DNA of 64,000 nucleotides from Paenibacillus sp. HWE-109 (lineage in GTDB: Bacteria > Bacillota > Bacilli > Paenibacillales > NBRC-103111). This document shows, in pieces, positions 60,744-64,000 of the stretch (position 1 is the stretch's first letter; the number at the start of each line of letters is the position of its first letter). Both the position numbers and the translations under genes were made by a program. The stretch covers positions 7,021,001 through 7,085,000 of the forward strand of contig NZ_CP091881.1 of NCBI RefSeq assembly GCF_022163125.1, in the 5' to 3' direction. A model generated the notes under the pieces. The model did not search any database. It was not told the origin of the DNA and was given only the letters and a program-made list of their open reading frames with translations.

Positions 60744-62543
60744 CTACAACCCAACCCCAGGCGCATGCTCCGCAACCATCTGCTCCTGCAATTGCAATTG
60801 CTGCGCCGCGAACTCGCGGTACATCTCGTGTGATTCCACCAATTGCTGATGCGTGCCGCTGCCTGTGACTACGCCTTTGTCGAGGAAAATGATTTGGTCG
60901 GCATCGACGACCGTCGATAAGCGGTGCGCGATGACGAGTGTCGTGCGCCCTTGCATCAGATTCTGCAAAGCCTGCTGCACAACGACCTCTGATTTGCTGT
61001 CCAGACTCGATGTCGCTTCGTCCAGCATTAGGATTTTCGGATCGCGCAGCAAGGCTCGAGCGATGGCAATCCGTTGTCGTTGTCCGCCGGATAGCTTGAT
61101 CCCGCGCTCCCCAACTTCCGTATCGTACTTCTGCGGGAGTTCATCAATGAAAGCATCGGCATAGGCCATCTTCGAAGCTCTTTGCAGCTCTTCCATCGAC
61201 ACGTCATGCTGCAAGCCGTAACAAATATTATCGCGAATCGTCCCGGCAATCAGCGGACTCTCTTGCGACACATACCCGATCTGGCTGCGCCAAGAGATGA
61301 GCGAGAACTGGTCAATACCCTCATCACCCAGTGAGATAGCCCCCTGCTGAGGTGTATAGAACCGCTCCAACAGCGAGAACATCGTCGTCTTCCCGCTTCC
61401 GCTCGGACCTACGATAGCCGTGACCTTGCCCGCTTCCATGGTGAAGCTGACATTCTTCAAGACAGGTTCCCCTTCTTTGTACCCGTAGGTCACCCGATCG
61501 AACAGCAGCGATTGCGAAGCGTTCGCAACAGGGACGCCAGCATGTGGGTTCTCTTCTTCGTAATCGAGCACATTGAGAATCGTGTCTGTAGCCCCCATAG
61601 CTTTCTGCGCTTGATTAAAGAACTGCGTAATTTGCGTAATCGGCATAATAATTTGGAACAAATACAACATGAAGGCGACTAACTGCCCGGCCGTGATCGC
61701 TCCCGAGGCTACACGTGTGCCGCCATAGCCAAAAAGCACAACGAATAGCATAAGCATAACGAAGGTAACCAGCGGCGCCATCAGCGCTTGGATGCGGCCT
61801 TCTTTTAAGCCGAATTTGAACAGCTTCTGAATGCCTGTGCTGCCTTCTTTATATTCGACAGGCTCGGCATTCGCAGCTTTGACAAGACGAATTTCCGACA
61901 ATACCCGGTTAAGCACCGATGTGAAGCTGGCCGTCTCTGCTTGCATGCCTTTGGATATTTTGAACATTTGTCGACCCAGCGGGAAGAGAATTACGAATGC
62001 AATGGGGAATACGCTGAACATGATGAGTGTCATTTTCCAATCCATATAAATTAGAACGACGATGGAACCGACAATCGAAATAATACCTGTAACAAAGCCT
62101 GACATATGCTCCGCGATCAAACCTTTAATAACGGCGGTGTCATTCGTCATGCGAGAAATCGTGTCACCTGTCTGGTGGTTGTCATAATAGCTAACCGGCA
62201 GCACGAGCAGCTTTTTCCATAGTCGCTCTCTAATCCCGGCCACAACCCGCTGTCCGGCGAAATTCAGCAAGTAGACGGAAACGCCAGAGGCGATCGCCGA
62301 AGCAACGAAAGCAATAGCCATTCCGCTAATCTGCAGCCAATTCAGCGAATCAATAGAGAAGCTGTCGACGACATTCTTCGTGAACAGCGGGATAACCAAG
62401 CCGACCAAGGTCGAGATCACGCTCAATCCTAATGCTATGCCTAGTACAAGCTTGGGGGGATTGGTCTGGAGCAGCAAGCGGATAAAACCGCGCCAATTGC
62501 CTTTGCCCTTGAGCTCATCTTTCGTTGTAGTTGCCGTTCCCAT
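60744..62543 (-). CDS. ABC multidrug exporter, BmrA/MsbA type (fused permease-ATPase)
   Basis: The 599-residue half-transporter has six membrane segments in residues 30-320 (VLGIALGLSVISTLVGLVIP, VYLLNFAGQRVVAGIRERLW with PVSYYDNHQTGDTISRMTND) and an ATPase domain from about 350: Walker A IVGPSGSGKTTMFSLLER, signature IKLSGGQRQRIAIARALLRD, Walker B ILMLDEATSSLDS, and the switch His in LVIAHRLSTVVDA. It works as a homodimer to export drugs or lipids. AAAGGAG precedes the ATG. The inverted repeat 42-75 bases upstream may be a control site. It lies downstream of an NAD-epimerase-like gene and a GyrI-like regulator on the same strand. Confidence 0.94.
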   Translation of the reverse strand: MGTATTTKDELKGKGNWRGFIRLLLQTNPPKLVLGIALGLSVISTLVGLVIPLFTKNVVDSFSIDSLNWLQISGMAIAFVASAIASGVSVYLLNFAGQRVVAGIRERLWKKLLVLPVSYYDNHQTGDTISRMTNDTAVIKGLIAEHMSGFVTGIISIVGSIVVLIYMDWKMTLIMFSVFPIAFVILFPLGRQMFKISKGMQAETASFTSVLNRVLSEIRLVKAANAEPVEYKEGSTGIQKLFKFGLKEGRIQALMAPLVTFVMLMLFVVLFGYGGTRVASGAITAGQLVAFMLYLFQIIMPITQITQFFNQAQKAMGATDTILNVLDYEEENPHAGVPVANASQSLLFDRVTYGYKEGEPVLKNVSFTMEAGKVTAIVGPSGSGKTTMFSLLERFYTPQQGAISLGDEGIDQFSLISWRSQIGYVSQESPLIAGTIRDNICYGLQHDVSMEELQRASKMAYADAFIDELPQKYDTEVGERGIKLSGGQRQRIAIARALLRDPKILMLDEATSSLDSKSEVVVQQALQNLMQGRTTLVIAHRLSTVVDADQIIFLDKGVVTGSGTHQQLVESHEMYREFAAQQLQLQEQMVAEHAPGVGL

Positions 62544-62584
62544 ATCTATCTACTCCTTTACCGATCGGATATTTACATCCGTCT

Positions 62585-62618
62585 GTGTATGATCTTCTTC
62601 TTTAACCAGATCATACAC
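62585..62618. promoter_or_regulatory. Inverted repeat upstream of the ABC exporter gene
   Basis: GTGTATGATCT and AGATCATACAC are perfect 11-bp arms 12 bases apart, 42 bases before the start codon. There is no T run, so a protein operator or an mRNA hairpin near the ribosome binding site is more likely than a terminator. Confidence 0.6.
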
Positions 62619-62675
62619 GTCTATTTTAAACGGAATATAAACAAAATGAATCCGTCGCTAGAAGTAGCTTGCTTC

Positions 62676-63605
62676 TTATTTTGCTTGCGTGCGGTACCAC
62701 GCCACAGTTTCCTTGAGCGCTGTACGAAGCGGTGTTGGCGTCATCACCGAACCAAATCGCTGTGTAAATTTCGTGCAATCCATCACAAATGGCTGCTCAA
62801 ATTCATACAGCATCTCGATCATTTCGCGCGCCGCGGGTATGAATAAGCCGCCAATGCGCAGCATGCCACGCCCCATCGTGCCGATCCGCGGAGCGTGTCC
62901 CGCAGCCTCGAAGGCCAATTCTGTGAACCTGCGGGCACTTACCGTCTCCGCATGGGGCACGTGCCAGATCTGACCGAGAGCATCCTCGTGCTCGCTCAGG
63001 ACGACAAGGGCTCGGCCAAAGTCCTCGACGTAGGTTACTGTGTGCAGCTGATCGGGGTTCCCCATCAGAGCAACCGACTTCCCGGCTATCAGCGGCCCAA
63101 AAAAACGCCCGCCAAATGAGGAATTCGCCGCATGCGGTCCATAAAAGTCCGATCCTCTGCCGATTGCCACCTTAAGTATGCCTTGGTTATGCAAATTCAG
63201 CAGGTTCTGAGCGACTTCTGCCCGCACTTTCCCTTTGCGCGTATGCGCCTTATAAGGCATTCCCTCATGCATGGGGCCTTGAACCTCTCCATACATATAG
63301 AGATTATCTCCCATGATCAAACTGGCTTGATGGAAGGCTGCCGCTTGGGTAATACAGCTCATCATTTGCTGAAACAAGCCCTCCCACTTGTGATAAGGAG
63401 GGGCTGCACACTGGAATACATGGGTTGCCCCCTTTAACGCCGCTAGCGCTCCGCCTTCGCTCATCAGATCGCCCTGTACCACTTCAACATCGCCAGGGAC
63501 GTTAGCTTTTCCCGAAGAATTGACCATTCTAACCTTTTTCCCTTTGCGTAAAAGTTCTTTCATCACAGCCCGACCCAATGGTCCCGTTCCTAAAATGACT
63601 TCCAT
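62676..63605 (-). CDS. NAD-dependent epimerase/dehydratase-family protein (extended SDR, atypical)
   Basis: The 309-residue protein has a Rossmann start VILGTGPLGRAVMKELLRKG (with GTGPLG instead of TGGxGxxG), VEVVQGDLMSEGGALAALKG, and VTYVEDFGRALVVLSEHEDA, as in extended SDRs. The usual YxxxK is not obvious: around residue 120 the sequence is YKAHTRKGKVRAEVAQ. It may therefore be a non-catalytic or redox-sensing member like NmrA, or use other residues. AGGAGG precedes the ATG. It is encoded 68 bases after the GyrI-like regulator, and 132 bases before the exporter gene. Confidence 0.88.
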   Translation of the reverse strand: MEVILGTGPLGRAVMKELLRKGKKVRMVNSSGKANVPGDVEVVQGDLMSEGGALAALKGATHVFQCAAPPYHKWEGLFQQMMSCITQAAAFHQASLIMGDNLYMYGEVQGPMHEGMPYKAHTRKGKVRAEVAQNLLNLHNQGILKVAIGRGSDFYGPHAANSSFGGRFFGPLIAGKSVALMGNPDQLHTVTYVEDFGRALVVLSEHEDALGQIWHVPHAETVSARRFTELAFEAAGHAPRIGTMGRGMLRIGGLFIPAAREMIEMLYEFEQPFVMDCTKFTQRFGSVMTPTPLRTALKETVAWYRTQAK

Positions 63606-63661
63606 CCTGCCATCCTCCTAAGCGTTTATCGCCGGTTAACCAGCCTATAAAATAAAAATAA

Positions 63662-63682
63662 ACCCTATAGCAACTATAGGGT
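63662..63682 (-). terminator. Short perfect hairpin overlapping the stop codon of the regulator gene
   Basis: ACCCTATAG-TTG-CTATAGGGT on the minus strand, then TTTATTTTTATTTTATAGG. The 9-bp arms and T-rich tail make a terminator that includes the last codons of the regulator gene. Confidence 0.7.
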
Positions 63683-64000
63683 CAATACGCGTTTTACAGG
63701 AATTTGCAAATCAACGATAAACTCTTCGACATTCCTCATATGTGTAAAATCAACCAGATAACGTTCCAATACAGGACCGTTCTCTTCGTAACCATTTTCG
63801 TTCATCCACTGTCTCAGACGTCTATAGAGACCCTTGCACGATTCCTCGTTCGGGAACCCGGCGAATACCGCCGATATGTAGTCACCGCCAGGCAGCCATC
63901 TTGTGAACGAAGGTTCATGCTCGCAAGGCAGTATGGGAATACAAACCTCGATATCCGAGTCGTTGCGGTCAAATGTCAGCAGATCCTCGTGATAGATCGT
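63674..64000 (-). CDS. GyrI-like effector-binding domain protein, C-terminal part (cut by window edge)
   Basis: The last 108 codons of a gene run off the window. The peptide is TIYHEDLLTFDRNDSDIEVC at its readable start, then IPILPCEHEPSFTRWLPGGD, YISAVFAGFPNEESCKGLYR, RLRQWMNENGYEENGPVLER. It ends VDLQIPVKRVLTL, the pattern of a GyrI/BmrR-type small-molecule-binding domain. The N-terminal part is not visible, so it may be a MerR-type or AraC-type regulator or a stand-alone binding protein. It is upstream of the epimerase-like and exporter genes on the same strand, a plausible drug sensor for the exporter. Confidence 0.8.
   Translation of the reverse strand, partial: TIYHEDLLTFDRNDSDIEVCIPILPCEHEPSFTRWLPGGDYISAVFAGFPNEESCKGLYRRLRQWMNENGYEENGPVLERYLVDFTHMRNVEEFIVDLQIPVKRVLTL

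Overview
The window looks like chromosomal DNA of a spore-forming Bacillota, most probably Paenibacillus or a close relative. The reasons are purine-rich AGGAGG-type ribosome binding sites, frequent TTG/GTG starts, OmpR/PhoP-type two-component pairs, the GlpP antiterminator, copper-amine-oxidase-like stalk-domain secreted proteins, and a glutaminyl-tRNA synthetase, which most Bacillota lack. This placement is inferred from gene content; no rRNA or tRNA gene was seen.

Layout. 1-2700: a two-component system (kinase cut by the window edge) and glnS. 2.8-17.1 kb: mostly single housekeeping or accessory genes (M29 aminopeptidase, a frameshifted stalk-domain protein, flavodoxin-fold oxidoreductase, amidase, WYL regulator with DinB protein, SDR, an unusual ArsR-HTH/GyrB-like ATPase fusion, aroA with a divergent LysR gene, TVP38 protein, ECF sigma/anti-sigma pair). 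17.3-21.4 kb: the glycerol regulon glpP-glpK-glpD, with terminator-type leaders before glpP and glpD that GlpP probably reads through. 21.4-27.2 kb: a Tet(M)-like GTPase, AlkA-type glycosylase, a metallo-beta-lactamase-fold/TetR operon and an M42 peptidase.

27.5-45.5 kb is the highlight, an exopolysaccharide region linked to cyclic di-GMP. A c-di-GMP-I riboswitch followed by a terminator precedes a secreted beta-helix protein. A tightly packed nine-gene operon (32875-45457) encodes a Gram-positive Pel-type polysaccharide machine: a UDP-sugar epimerase fused to a PelD-like receptor (RxxD site kept, GGDEF lost), PelE, a PelA-like deacetylase without hydrolase domain, PelF, PelG, then two CotH-like proteins, a VTC-domain protein and a DUF4956 membrane protein. 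The reading is that the epimerase supplies the GalNAc-type precursor, PelF polymerises, PelD/E/G form the c-di-GMP-gated membrane complex and PelA deacetylates. The CotH/VTC/DUF4956 tail may modify or anchor the product.

45.5-57.1 kb: a GNAT-like protein, a structured RNA-like segment, a second two-component system, dihydrofolate reductase, a PadR/MFS efflux pair with a textbook PadR operator, an ABC importer and a Gfo/Idh/MocA oxidoreductase. 57.2-60.6 kb is a conspicuously AT-rich insert with a secreted protein of unknown function and an OLD-family ATPase/TOPRIM nuclease, a likely phage-defence gene. 60.7-64.0 kb: a BmrA-like ABC exporter, an NAD-dependent epimerase-like protein and the C-terminus of a GyrI-like effector-binding regulator.

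Two copies of a ~315-bp intergenic repeat lie in opposite orientation between convergent genes at 5.2 and 27.3 kb. Their terminal hairpin family recurs as isolated terminators at 1.0, 7.0 and 53.1 kb.
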